64,000 nucleotides of DNA, taken from Rhodopseudomonas palustris. Its GTDB lineage: Bacteria > Pseudomonadota > Alphaproteobacteria > Rhizobiales > Xanthobacteraceae. The notes under the pieces were generated by a model. The model was not told the DNA's origin, searched no databases, and was given only the letters and a program-made list of their open reading frames with translations. Of the stretch, positions 9,901 to 16,509 are shown one piece after another (within the stretch, counting starts at the first letter, position 1; the number at the start of each line of letters is the position of its first letter). A program made the translations under genes and the position numbers. The stretch lies in NCBI GenBank assembly GCA_016215605.1, contig JACRJB010000053.1, positions 248,001-312,000 on the forward strand. The letters are read 5' to 3'.

Positions 9901-11923
9901 CCACCGCGAAGGCGTCGATCACGTAGAACTTGATCTTCTTGTCGCGGATGGTCTGCCGCGCCTTCGCGGGCAGGTCACGCCACACTTCCAGCGCCGACAG
10001 GTTGGTCTGCAGGATAAAGGTGCCGCCCTGCACCAGGCCGCGCAGCGGATTGGTGTGCACGAAGACTTTGTGATCCGGCGAGATCACGATCTCGACGTCT
10101 TCGAGCTCGGCATTGGTGATCTTCACCGGCTCCGGGCTGAGCGTGATGTAGTAATTGGTCGGCGCGCCGCTCTTTTCCGAGCCGTATTTCGGCGCGGATT
10201 TCGAGTGCATGTCGAGCGCGCCGGCCAAAATATCCGTCAGCAGCTTGCCCGACGCGATGGTGCCGTAGCCGCCGATCGAGTGGAAGCGGATGCGGAACGC
10301 GGAGGGCGGCAGCAGGTTCGGGTTGGTCCCGGTCGGCAGCGCCATGAACTGGGTTTCCGGATAGGCGGCCCTGAGGCGATTCTGCAGCGCCTGCATCCGC
10401 GGTGACGCGTCCTTGGTGAAGAACTGCGTGCCGAGATACACGAACGGCGCCGAGTCGGGCTTCTCCATATTGGCGTAGCAGGCGATCATGTCGCGCGGCT
10501 GCAGGTCGTGGCCGCCGAGGCCGAAGATCGCGGTGGTGATCTTCGGCAGCTTGTCGAGCGCCGGGATGCCGGCATGGCGCACGCCGGCGTCGCCGTTCTC
10601 GCGCGCCTTGCACAGCGCCTGCGTCACCAGGCTGGTCAGCGCGGTGACGTCGGAGCGTTCCAGCACGGTGACGGCGGTCTTGCCCTTCAGCGCCTCGATC
10701 AGCTCGGCTTCCGGGAACGGCTGCAGCATCTTGATCGACACCACGCCGACCTTCTTGCCCTGCGAGCGCAGATAGGCCGCGACCGCTTCGGCGTCGTCGG
10801 TAACCGAGCCGAGCCCGATCACGACGTGCTCGGCGTCGTCGCACAGATAGGTCATCACCGGCTTGTATTCGCGACCGGTCAGCGCGGCGTATTCGGCCAT
10901 CGCTTCCTTGACGAAGCGCGGCACCGCGTTGGCGAAATGGGTGCGGTGGTCGACCGCGCCGGCCTGGAAGTCGGGCTGGTTCTGCACGCCGCCGGTCAGG
11001 CCCGGATTGTCGATGTCGACCAGCGCCGGCACCAGCTGCCGCGTGCCCTTCTCGGGCGCGTTGATCCATTGCCGCTTCCACTGGCCGCGCAGCTCTTCGG
11101 GCACGAACGCCAGCGTCGGCTCGATCAGCTCGCCGTCATTGTCGGTCTCGATCGCATCCGCCTGCGCGTCGAGATGCGCCTTCAGCGCCGCCAGATCGGT
11201 CGGCAGGAAGTCGACGTCGTGCCGCGCCAGATATTGCTTGAGCTGGAACACGCGGCCCTTGGCGCCGAACAGCATCTCCTGCGCCACGGTCGGGCACTTG
11301 ATGCGGCCGGACGGGTCGCCGAGGAATTCGCGCAGCAATTCCGGCTCCGGCATCAGCGCTTCAGAGAGCATGTGCGAGGTAGCGAAGCCGTCCATCGCGT
11401 TGGCGACCGGGATCAGCGACGTTGCGGCCACCTTGTAGGAGATCGCCGCGAGGTCGGCGGCTTCCTGCGGATTGGAGCCGAACAGGATGGTGTAGCCGGA
11501 CGACAGCAGCGCATAGACGTCGTCATGGCCGGCCATCACGTTGAGCGAATGCTTCGACACCACGCGCGCGGCGACCTGCAGCACGAAGCCGCCGACCTTC
11601 TTGCCGACGGTGACGTAGTGCGACTCCAGGCCGTACAGGATGCCCTGGCTGGAGGAGGCGTTGGAGATGAACTTGCCGCCGGTCAGCGCCGCGCCCAATG
11701 CGCCCGATTGCGCCGAGTGCTCGCCTTCGGGCTCGAAGAAGAACGGATGCTTGCCCCAGACGTTGCAGCCGCCGGAGGAGCGGAACGCCTCATAGATTTC
11801 CGAGATCTCGGTCGAGGGCGTGATCGGGTAGCCGATGACGCCGCCGCAGACATGACCCATCACCTGCGCGACCGCGCCGTTGCCGTGGATGACTGAGGGG
11901 ATGCCGGGATATTTTGCGTTCAT
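6938..11923 (-). CDS. nifJ: Pyruvate:ferredoxin oxidoreductase, single-chain, with C-terminal fused ferredoxin
   Basis: Oxidises pyruvate (or a related 2-oxoacid) with CoA to acetyl-CoA and CO2, passing electrons to ferredoxin. The 1661 residues exceed the usual 1170-1200. Order: pyrimidine-binding domain (GYPITPSTEISE near 31-42; GEHSAQSGALGAAL), transketolase-C-like domain (to about 490), gamma domain (GGYGTIASGKLL near 551), two [4Fe-4S] CxxCxxCxxxC-type motifs (CTGCMECALVC at 847, CSGCLECIDVC at 978), and the TPP domain (HGACRGCGE at 1051; GGDGATYDIGFG at 1233; NTGAYSNTGGQTS at 1262). After an Ala/Gly-rich linker (about 1551-1587) comes a monocluster ferredoxin (CTNCKSC at 1599, last Cys in ANCDAEI). 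The gene overlaps the downstream Nfn-like gene by 4 bp. An FNR/FixK-like box lies 214 bp upstream, which suits anaerobic or microaerobic expression. Confidence 0.93.
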   Translation of the reverse strand: MNAKYPGIPSVIHGNGAVAQVMGHVCGGVIGYPITPSTEISEIYEAFRSSGGCNVWGKHPFFFEPEGEHSAQSGALGAALTGGKFISNASSSQGILYGLESHYVTVGKKVGGFVLQVAARVVSKHSLNVMAGHDDVYALLSSGYTILFGSNPQEAADLAAISYKVAATSLIPVANAMDGFATSHMLSEALMPEPELLREFLGDPSGRIKCPTVAQEMLFGAKGRVFQLKQYLARHDVDFLPTDLAALKAHLDAQADAIETDNDGELIEPTLAFVPEELRGQWKRQWINAPEKGTRQLVPALVDIDNPGLTGGVQNQPDFQAGAVDHRTHFANAVPRFVKEAMAEYAALTGREYKPVMTYLCDDAEHVVIGLGSVTDDAEAVAAYLRSQGKKVGVVSIKMLQPFPEAELIEALKGKTAVTVLERSDVTALTSLVTQALCKARENGDAGVRHAGIPALDKLPKITTAIFGLGGHDLQPRDMIACYANMEKPDSAPFVYLGTQFFTKDASPRMQALQNRLRAAYPETQFMALPTGTNPNLLPPSAFRIRFHSIGGYGTIASGKLLTDILAGALDMHSKSAPKYGSEKSGAPTNYYITLSPEPVKITNAELEDVEIVISPDHKVFVHTNPLRGLVQGGTFILQTNLSALEVWRDLPAKARQTIRDKKIKFYVIDAFAVAKRHAPTAELETRMMGIAFIGAVCGNVDRVVADASQDAMLTKIRQQISKKFGAKGGDIVDGNMAVIREGLEATHKVDVDAPEFSEDAIKAAPKKKADASISASMCRAAAPASAAGFLDPEYYDDVLAAPFRDGTIADAPVLPGMGMFMPAGSAAAKDKGLFRRNVPEFKADLCTGCMECALVCPDAAIPNAVHDIHELLLTAIKQLDIAPAQQEALRGQVPTLSEAIRDVYRSAKDDKPFHEVVAQAAEALGVDNATLKRNFGKLAAALSVYPVARTRPFFDAMEKSQPGSGGLYSVSVDPWKCSGCLECIDVCGPGALVDREQDEPLLEQLQARFEFLSRTPNTPARFTEGATREGGETKRLMLDRANYYATTGGHGACRGCGEVTAIRLVTSTNHAIHDKRRKDHTRELECLIEQLTAKRAEVAADAARAARIDATLKTLEKRLYLYESGPTGNGPSGMVIANATGCSSVYASTFPFNPYTDPWVNSLFQDTPAVAKGIFEGLTAQASDDFRALRIARLELADAYDPAKHDGFFRYFGWGQFTPEERSLLPTVLSMGGDGATYDIGFGALSRLLSTKTPIKVVVLNTGAYSNTGGQTSTASLTGQDSDLSRFGVANHGKQESRKELGLIASFHPNVFVVQTATALQGHFLKNVMEFLNHTSSPAVLDVYTPCQAEHGIGDAVANRQARKAVESRMNPVFVHDPRKGTKLNNWFSLDGNPEPDQDWATQSIEYIDDNGATQLLKAKVTPADFAHSEVRFRKQFKPLKKDADGVPVDEYVALDADARAGKTPFIYATDGDDKLVRLSVGETVIALVEERRKYWRTLQYLGGFDVRALDEAHSAELAALQHQYEESVKSRETSLDAIARGMSELAASSNAPAGGGFAGLMAGLAPAGAAQTNGAKAANGANGGTHIDIAETDLDKCTNCKSCYQDVPEVFELTKIVVGGASKEVAHVIPGVFNKIKVTPELSAKLSRAAANCDAEIIR

Positions 11924-12136
11924 GGGTCGTGTCCATCTCTAATGTCTGTTGGCGCAGCGATGCCGCCGCGCGGCCGCGTCTGAGAAAAGCGTTTCCGGGC
12001 CGCGGCGGCTGCGCTGGCAGCGGACGGCAAACCTTGTCTCGATCTTCAGAAGTGGCTTCCGGCGGGGACGAACCTCCGCGATGGTAAAGCCGTAGCCCTG
12101 TGTGCGGTGCACTAGCATGCGGGGGGAACGCTCGAT

Positions 12137-12150
12137 TTGACGCGCATCAA
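12137..12150. promoter_or_regulatory. FNR/FixK-like box
   Basis: The 14-mer TTGACGCGCATCAA matches the FNR/FixK consensus TTGA(T/C)-N4-(A/G)TCAA in both half-sites. It lies in the 465-bp gap between divergent genes, 214 bp from the PFOR start and 239 bp from the DUF2478 start. PFOR is the more natural target on metabolic grounds, but orientation cannot be decided because the box is a palindrome. Confidence 0.65.
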
Positions 12151-12170
12151 AAGCGAAGAATGAGGTGTCG

Positions 12171-12200
12171 TTTGAGCAATAAAATTACAAAACGCTCAAA
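12171..12200. repeat. Inverted repeat TTTGAGC-N16-GCTCAAA
   Basis: Two perfect 7-base arms flank an AT-rich 16-base spacer in the PFOR/DUF2478 intergenic region, between the FNR-like box and the Mo-box. Size and position fit a dimeric regulator site or a promoter region. I know of no named consensus that it matches. Confidence 0.4.
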
Positions 12201-12292
12201 TGCGAGGCATCCGCAGGTGGCAGGGTAGGGGATGGCCGTCGCAACGTCGGCCGAGCGCACCTAAAGGCCAAATTGCTCGCAAACTGCCCATA

Positions 12293-12315
12293 CGTTATAT
12301 ATCTCTGTATACGAC
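12293..12315. promoter_or_regulatory. Mo-box (ModE-binding site) candidate upstream of DUF2478 gene
   Basis: CGTTATATA-N6-TATACGAC, followed by GAT, resembles the alphaproteobacterial Mo-box (CGxTATATA, short spacer, TATATAxCG). The right arm deviates at two positions. The same halves occur at 14639-14662 between mop and modE, which supports the assignment. It ends 73 bp upstream of the DUF2478 ATG, a promoter-proximal position, and about 370 bp from the PFOR start. Confidence 0.72.
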
Positions 12316-12388
12316 GATGGGCCGGTTTCGTTGAAGTGCGGCGGACTATCCTCCGTCCGCGGAGCGCCGGCGAGCCGGCGGAGAGACG

Positions 12389-12955
12389 ATGACCTTCGAC
12401 TCCCAATGCGATCTCGCGGCGCTGGTCTACGATCCGGGCGACGATCCCGACGAGTTGCTGCGCGGCTTCGCGGCCGATCTGAATGCGCGGGGCTATCGCG
12501 CTGTCGGGCTGGTGCAGTTCGCGCATCGTGATGCCGGCGCCCCGCAATTGTCGGCGACGCTGGTGCACACCGGCGAGCAACTGCCGCTGTATCAGGACCT
12601 CGGTTCGCAAGCGACCGGATGCCGGCTCGATCCCGGCCAGTTGCTGGCCGCCGGCGGCCGTGTCGGTTCGGCGATCGACGAGGGCGCCGACATCGTCATC
12701 ATCAACCGCTTCGGCCAGCAGGAGAGCGAAGGCCGCGGGCTTCTGCATCTGATCGTGCGGGCGCTGAGCGCCGACATTCCGGTGGTGATCGCGGTGCCGA
12801 GCAAGCGGTTCGACGCCTGGATCCGCTTCGCCGACGGCATGAGCGTGCGGCTGCCCTGCGAGCGCCGCGCGCTGGAGGCGTGGTGGCGCAATCTCTCGCC
12901 GCGCGGCCGGGCCGCGCCGAGCGCCCACACCACGGTATGCGAAATCTACAAATAG
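12389..12955 (+). CDS. DUF2478 family protein (molybdenum-associated), copy 1
   Basis: A 188-residue soluble protein with no signal peptide, starting at an ATG with GGAGAG in front. It shares a core pattern with the paralogue at 18489: QDLGS, a stretch of Ala/Gly-rich helix, D-x-V-I-I-N-RFGQQE-x-x-G-x-G, then VPVVIAVP and a C-terminal EAWWR. I place it in DUF2478, a family of unknown biochemical role often seen near molybdate transport genes. A Mo-box-like site sits 73 bp upstream, so ModE control is likely. The gene is divergent from PFOR. What it binds or does cannot be read from sequence; a nucleotide- or metal-handling accessory role is speculation. Confidence 0.85.
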   Translation: MTFDSQCDLAALVYDPGDDPDELLRGFAADLNARGYRAVGLVQFAHRDAGAPQLSATLVHTGEQLPLYQDLGSQATGCRLDPGQLLAAGGRVGSAIDEGADIVIINRFGQQESEGRGLLHLIVRALSADIPVVIAVPSKRFDAWIRFADGMSVRLPCERRALEAWWRNLSPRGRAAPSAHTTVCEIYK

Positions 12956-13205
12956 CGCGACGACCGTCCGGCATCGCTCCGCCCAGCGCCGCAGAGCCTA
13001 TGGCCGGGGTGGCCGGAATTTGTGCAACAAGTATCAGGGTGCTGTTAGCGGCAAGAATTCCGGTAACTAACTACTCTGTCATTGTCGTCGATCAAATTTG
13101 AGCCGCTTCCAACTTACTGATCTTAAAAAACAAGATCTTTGACCGCGGGCTTCCGTCAGTTGCAATTAGTTCCCGGAACTAATTGCGTTAGGTGACGGGG
13201 GTCGA
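12956..13205. other. AT-richer intergenic region before the outer-membrane protein gene
   Basis: No gene seen. It holds a small hairpin at 13119-13137 (GATCTT-N7-AAGATC followed by TTT), which could end the DUF2478 transcript weakly, and the 25-bp palindrome described separately. The stretch 13030-13150 is clearly more AT-rich than its surroundings, as expected for a promoter. Confidence 0.5.
13162..13186. promoter_or_regulatory. Perfect 25-bp palindrome upstream of outer-membrane protein gene
   Basis: GCAATTAGTTCC and GGAACTAATTGC are exact reverse complements around a single C. The right end is 19 bp from the ATG at 13206. As DNA it would be an ideal dimeric operator; as RNA it would be a 12-bp hairpin just before the ribosome binding site. 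No regulator gene for it is obvious nearby. Confidence 0.6.
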
Positions 13206-14204
13206 ATGGTGGTGCGGTTTGGTGTGGCGCGCGGACGTCATGCAAAATGTCATTTCGGTGGTGTGATTGGCGCGTTGGCGCTCGGCGTGGGTCTGACGGT
13301 CGGCGCGCAAGCCGGCGAGGCGCCGTCCTGGCTGCCCGCCGCGACCTCGTCGAGCGGTGCCGCAGTCCGCGCGGTCGCGCCGCGGCCCGCATGGCTCGAG
13401 GCGCAGGCGCAGCACGACGGCGTCGATACCGAGCACATCTTCGGCTTCAGCATGGGCTCGGACATCGGCAAGCCGGGCGAGATCGAACTCGAGATCGAGA
13501 ATGTCGGCCGCTTCAACAAGCGGTTCGGCTCGTACACCGGCGTCGGCGTGCTGTCGCAGGTCAAGTTCGTGCTGACCGACAATTTCCGCGTCGCGCCCGG
13601 CGTCAGCTTCGCCTCGACCCGGGTTAGCGGCGTGCCGGACATGATCGACAACCGCCGCACCGCGCTCGCCGGCGCGTCGCTGGAATTCCGCTACAAGCTG
13701 CTCGACCGCGATGTGATGCCGTTCGGCCTGACGCTGCACGTGGCGCCGGGGTGGAACAGGTTCGACGAGGTCACCGGCTTCGACATTCAGACCTACGGCA
13801 GCGAATTCGCCGCGCTGATGGACAAGGAGCTGATCCGCAACACGCTGTTCGCCACCGTCAACGTCTGGTACTCGGGCGGCGCATCGCGCGACCTCACCAA
13901 TCAATGGAGCCGCGATTCCGAGCTGTCGGTCAACGCCGCGCTGTCCGCCAAGGTCGGCGCCGATCTGATCGTCGGCGTCGAGGCGCGCTATCTGCGGGCC
14001 TATGACGGCCTCGGGCTCGACCGTTTCGTCGGCGACGCGGTGTATCTCGGCCCGACCTTCTCGATGCATTTGACCGACAAGGTCGGCCTGTCGGGCACCT
14101 GGAGCACGCAGGTCGCCGGCAAGGCGACCTGCGACCCGCGCCACCTCGACCTCGACGATTTCGAGCGCCACCAGGCGATGCTGCGGCTGAACTATCTGTT
14201 CTGA
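13206..14204 (+). CDS. Conserved outer-membrane beta-barrel protein
   Basis: 332 residues with a basic N-terminus, a hydrophobic segment (GVIGALALGVGLTVGAQA) cleaved about residue 36, and a mature chain of alternating polar/aromatic strands ending in LNYLF. A terminal Phe after a beta strand is the BAM-recognition signature of outer-membrane proteins. Strand-like blocks (SLEFRYKLL, GLTLHVAPGWNRF, FATVNVWYSG, VGVEARYLRAY, YLGPTFSMHL) run through the second half. It lies between the DUF2478 gene and mop, but nothing in it shows a metal role. The ATG at 13206 has GGGGG upstream. Function unknown. Confidence 0.75.
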   Translation: MVVRFGVARGRHAKCHFGGVIGALALGVGLTVGAQAGEAPSWLPAATSSSGAAVRAVAPRPAWLEAQAQHDGVDTEHIFGFSMGSDIGKPGEIELEIENVGRFNKRFGSYTGVGVLSQVKFVLTDNFRVAPGVSFASTRVSGVPDMIDNRRTALAGASLEFRYKLLDRDVMPFGLTLHVAPGWNRFDEVTGFDIQTYGSEFAALMDKELIRNTLFATVNVWYSGGASRDLTNQWSRDSELSVNAALSAKVGADLIVGVEARYLRAYDGLGLDRFVGDAVYLGPTFSMHLTDKVGLSGTWSTQVAGKATCDPRHLDLDDFERHQAMLRLNYLF

Positions 14205-14251
14205 ACGCTGGATCGACGATGGGTGCCGATAGGCGGTGGACTCACGAATTT

Positions 14252-14341
14252 CGTCATGGCCGGGCTTGTCCCGGCCAACACGTTCTTCTCGCCGCGCCTC
14301 GCCTGACCACGTGGATGCCCGGGACGAGCCCGGGCATGACG
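14252..14341. repeat. Palindromic intergenic repeat, CGTCATGGCCGGGCTTGTCCCGG type
   Basis: A stem-loop element beginning CGTCATGGCCGGGCTTG and ending with its near complement GAGCCCGGGCATGACG. Copies of the same family occur in this window at 35838-35925 and 62845-62934, with a half copy at 44538. It lies in the gap between the convergent outer-membrane protein and mop genes, where it could end transcription from both sides. Confidence 0.85.
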
Positions 14342-14384
14342 TGGCAAAGCAGGATGCCGGTTTCTCGGGCAGCCTTCGTGATTC

Positions 14385-14597
14385 TCAGTCGCCGATCGCG
14401 ACCAGCACGTCGGAGGCCTTGATCACCGCGGTGGCGGCCTGACCCTTGGCCAGCTTCAGCTCGTCGACCGCCTCGTTGGTGATCGCGGCGGTGACGACCG
14501 CGCCGCCGCCGATGTCGATCCGGACATGCGACGTGGTGGCGCCCTTCTGGATGTCGATGATGGTGCCCTTGAGCTGGTTGCGGGCGCTGATCTTCAT
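14385..14597 (-). CDS. mop: Molybdenum-pterin/molybdate-binding protein Mop (molbindin)
   Basis: A 70-residue single TOBE/MOP domain: MKISARNQLKGTI start, the family-typical S-A-R-N-x-x-x-G-x-I motif, IDIGGGAVVTAAIT and a C-terminal VIKASDVLVAIGD. Molbindins form hexamers that store molybdate or tungstate in the cytoplasm. The ATG has AGGAG eight bases upstream. It is divergent from modE with an 84-bp gap that contains a Mo-box-like site at 14639, so ModE probably represses or activates it according to molybdenum supply. Confidence 0.95.
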   Translation of the reverse strand: MKISARNQLKGTIIDIQKGATTSHVRIDIGGGAVVTAAITNEAVDELKLAKGQAATAVIKASDVLVAIGD

Positions 14598-14638
14598 AGC
14601 CGAATCTCCTGGTTGCGGATGGTTCCGTTAGCGGTTAC

Positions 14639-14662
14639 CGTTATATAGATCAGCTATACGAC
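14639..14662. promoter_or_regulatory. Mo-box (ModE-binding site) candidate between mop and modE
   Basis: CGTTATATA-N7-TATACGAC, with core palindrome GTTATATAG-ATCAG-CTATACGAC (7 of 9 arm positions paired). It lies 19 bp upstream of the modE ATG and 41 bp from the mop start, so it overlaps the likely divergent promoters. It shares both arms with the site at 12293. Confidence 0.78.
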
Positions 14663-14681
14663 CAGCGGCGAGCCCGTCTTT

Positions 14682-15473
14682 ATGTCAATCGAAGCCACGG
14701 TCACCCTGAAGACCAAGGACATTTCCGGCGTCGGCCGGGATCGCATCCGGCTGCTGCAGGCGGTGGCGCGCGAGGGCAGCATCACCGCCGGCGCCAAGGC
14801 GGCGGGCCTCAGCTACAAGGCGGCCTGGGACGCGCTCGACGCGATGACCAACATGTTCGGCCAGCCTCTGCTGGAGACCCGCACCGGCGGCAAGGCCGGC
14901 GGCGGCGCGGCGCTGACGCCGACCGGTCTGCGGGTGATCGAGGCGTTCGGCCGGCTCGAGGCGGAGATGGCGCGGGTGTTCCGCAATCTCGAACCCGATC
15001 TCGCTGGCACCGGCATCTCCCCGCTCAATCTCGTCTCCGGATTCTTCATGAAAACCAGCGCCCGCAACGCCCTTCGCGGCACCATCACCGGCATCACGTC
15101 GGACACGCTGAGCGCCGAGGTCGCCGTCGCGGTGTCGGCCGACACCACGATCTATGCGCTGCTGACCAGCGAGAGCGTGCGCAGCCTCGGCCTGGTGATC
15201 GGGCGCGAGGTGATCGTGCTGATCAAGGCGCCGTTCGTGCTGATTTCGCCCGGCGCCGAGGCGCCGCTGGTGTCGGCGCGCAATTGCGTGCGCGGCACGG
15301 TGCGCCGCGCCGACATCTCCGCCGTCAATGCCGAGATCGTGCTCGACATCGGCGACGACAAGACGCTGGCCGCCTCGATCACCGCGCGCAGCGCCGTCGA
15401 CATGAAGCTGTCCCCCGGCGATCCGGCCTGCGCGCTGTTCGACGCCGCCCACGTCATCGTCGCGATCGATTGA
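14682..15473 (+). CDS. modE: Molybdate-responsive transcriptional regulator ModE
   Basis: 263 residues. Residues about 15-110 are a LysR-type winged helix (DRIRLLQAVAREGSITAGAKAAGLSYKAAW split over a typical turn; TRTGGKAGGGAALTPTG wing). Two TOBE/MOP domains follow, each opening with the molybdate-binding motif: KTSARNALRGTI near 124 and VSARNCVRGTV near 196. ModE dimers bind molybdate and then DNA at Mo-boxes, usually repressing molybdate uptake and alternative nitrogenase genes and activating molybdoenzyme genes. The candidate box 19 bp upstream implies autoregulation. No strong Shine-Dalgarno precedes the ATG. Confidence 0.95.
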   Translation: MSIEATVTLKTKDISGVGRDRIRLLQAVAREGSITAGAKAAGLSYKAAWDALDAMTNMFGQPLLETRTGGKAGGGAALTPTGLRVIEAFGRLEAEMARVFRNLEPDLAGTGISPLNLVSGFFMKTSARNALRGTITGITSDTLSAEVAVAVSADTTIYALLTSESVRSLGLVIGREVIVLIKAPFVLISPGAEAPLVSARNCVRGTVRRADISAVNAEIVLDIGDDKTLAASITARSAVDMKLSPGDPACALFDAAHVIVAID

Positions 15474-15487
15474 TCCCCATGCATCCG

Positions 15488-15578
15488 CGTCATTGCGAGG
15501 AGCGAAGCGACGAAGCAATCCAGGAGCACCGTGCAAGTGGCTGGATTGCTTCGTCGGCTGCGCCTCCTCGCAAAGACG
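15488..15578. repeat. Palindromic intergenic repeat, CGTCATTGCGAGGAGCG type
   Basis: The left arm CGTCATTGCGAGGAGCGAAG and GAAGCAATCCAG pair with CTGGATTGCTTCGTCGG and CCTCCTCGCAAAGACG. This is a well-spread repeat type in Bradyrhizobium-like genomes (recognised from memory, not searched). It fills almost all of the modE-modA gap, ending 36 bp before the modA start. No Mo-box is visible between modE and modA. Confidence 0.85.
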
Positions 15579-15614
15579 GATGAGAGCTCATCGTCCACAC
15601 TTAGGAGTCACGCT

Positions 15615-16379
15615 TTGAAACACGTCCTCAAACTCGCGCTGCTCGGCGCCGTCGCCGTCGGCATTTCCGCCACGCAGGCCTTTGCCGCGTCCACCAATGT
15701 CGCGGTCGCAGCGAATTTCACCGAGCCGGTCAAGGAGATCGCCGCGGCGTTCAAGGCCAAGACCGGCCACGAACTGGTGCTGTCGTTCGGCGCCAGCGGC
15801 CAGTTCTACACCCAGATCACCCAGGACGCGCCGTTCGAAGTGTTCCTGTCGGCCGACTCGGCGCGGCCGAAGAAACTCGCCGACGACGGCCTCGGCGTGA
15901 AGGACAGCGTGTTCACCTACGCGATCGGCAAGCTGGTGCTGTGGAGCAAGTCGCCGGGCGTGGTGAAGGGCGAGCAGACGCTGAAGGAGGCCAAGTTCGC
16001 CAAGCTGTCGATCTGCAATCCGACCGCCGCGCCCTACGGCGCCGCCGCGGTCGAGACCATGCAGGCGCTGAAGCTCGACGCCGAGCTGAAGCCGAAGCTG
16101 GTCGAGGGCGCCAACATCACCCAGGCCTATCAGTTCGTGCAGACCGGCAATGCCGAGGTCGGCTTCGTGGCGCTGTCGCAGGTCATCAACGACAAAGACG
16201 GCTCGCGCTGGATGGTGCCGCAGAGCCTGTACAAGCCGATCACCCAGGACGCCGTGCTGCTGAAGAAGGGCGAGGCCAACGTCGCCGCCAAGGCCTTCAT
16301 CGACTTCCTCAAGGGCCCGGAATCCCGCGCCATCATCGAGAAGTACGGCTACGAAGTCGCGCCCGGCAAGGCGAGCTGA
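15615..16379 (+). CDS. modA: Molybdate ABC transporter, periplasmic molybdate-binding protein ModA
   Basis: About 254 residues. I choose the TTG at 15615 because TAGGAG lies seven bases upstream and it gives a clean signal peptide (MKHVLKLALLGAVAVG...TQAFA-AS). The upstream track start at 15531 runs through the palindromic repeat. The mature protein has the ModA pattern: NVAVAANFTEPVKEIAAAF, LVLSFGASGQFYTQI with the oxyanion-binding serines, EVFLSADSARPKKL, and NPTAAPYGAAA. It captures molybdate (or tungstate) in the periplasm for ModBC. It is followed by modB after 130 bp that contain a strong hairpin. Confidence 0.94.
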   Translation: MKHVLKLALLGAVAVGISATQAFAASTNVAVAANFTEPVKEIAAAFKAKTGHELVLSFGASGQFYTQITQDAPFEVFLSADSARPKKLADDGLGVKDSVFTYAIGKLVLWSKSPGVVKGEQTLKEAKFAKLSICNPTAAPYGAAAVETMQALKLDAELKPKLVEGANITQAYQFVQTGNAEVGFVALSQVINDKDGSRWMVPQSLYKPITQDAVLLKKGEANVAAKAFIDFLKGPESRAIIEKYGYEVAPGKAS

Positions 16380-16448
16380 GCGACGTCTATGCGGGCGCAT
16401 CTCTCCTTCATTGCGAAGCACTTCCGCCAAATGCACGGTGCGTCGCTC

Positions 16449-16472
16449 CCTCTCCCCGCGTGCGGGGAGAGG
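16449..16472 (+). promoter_or_regulatory. Intercistronic hairpin between modA and modB
   Basis: CCTCTCCCCGC and GCGGGGAGAGG are perfect complements separated by GT, giving an 11-bp GC-rich stem. No U-tract follows, so it is more likely an mRNA processing or 3'-end stabilising structure that would leave more modA than modBC message, as is usual for binding-protein operons. It may also be a short member of an intergenic repeat family. Confidence 0.6.
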
Positions 16473-16509
16473 TTCGCGCCGTGCTTGGTGATGAGTTGAA
16501 TACGCGCCG

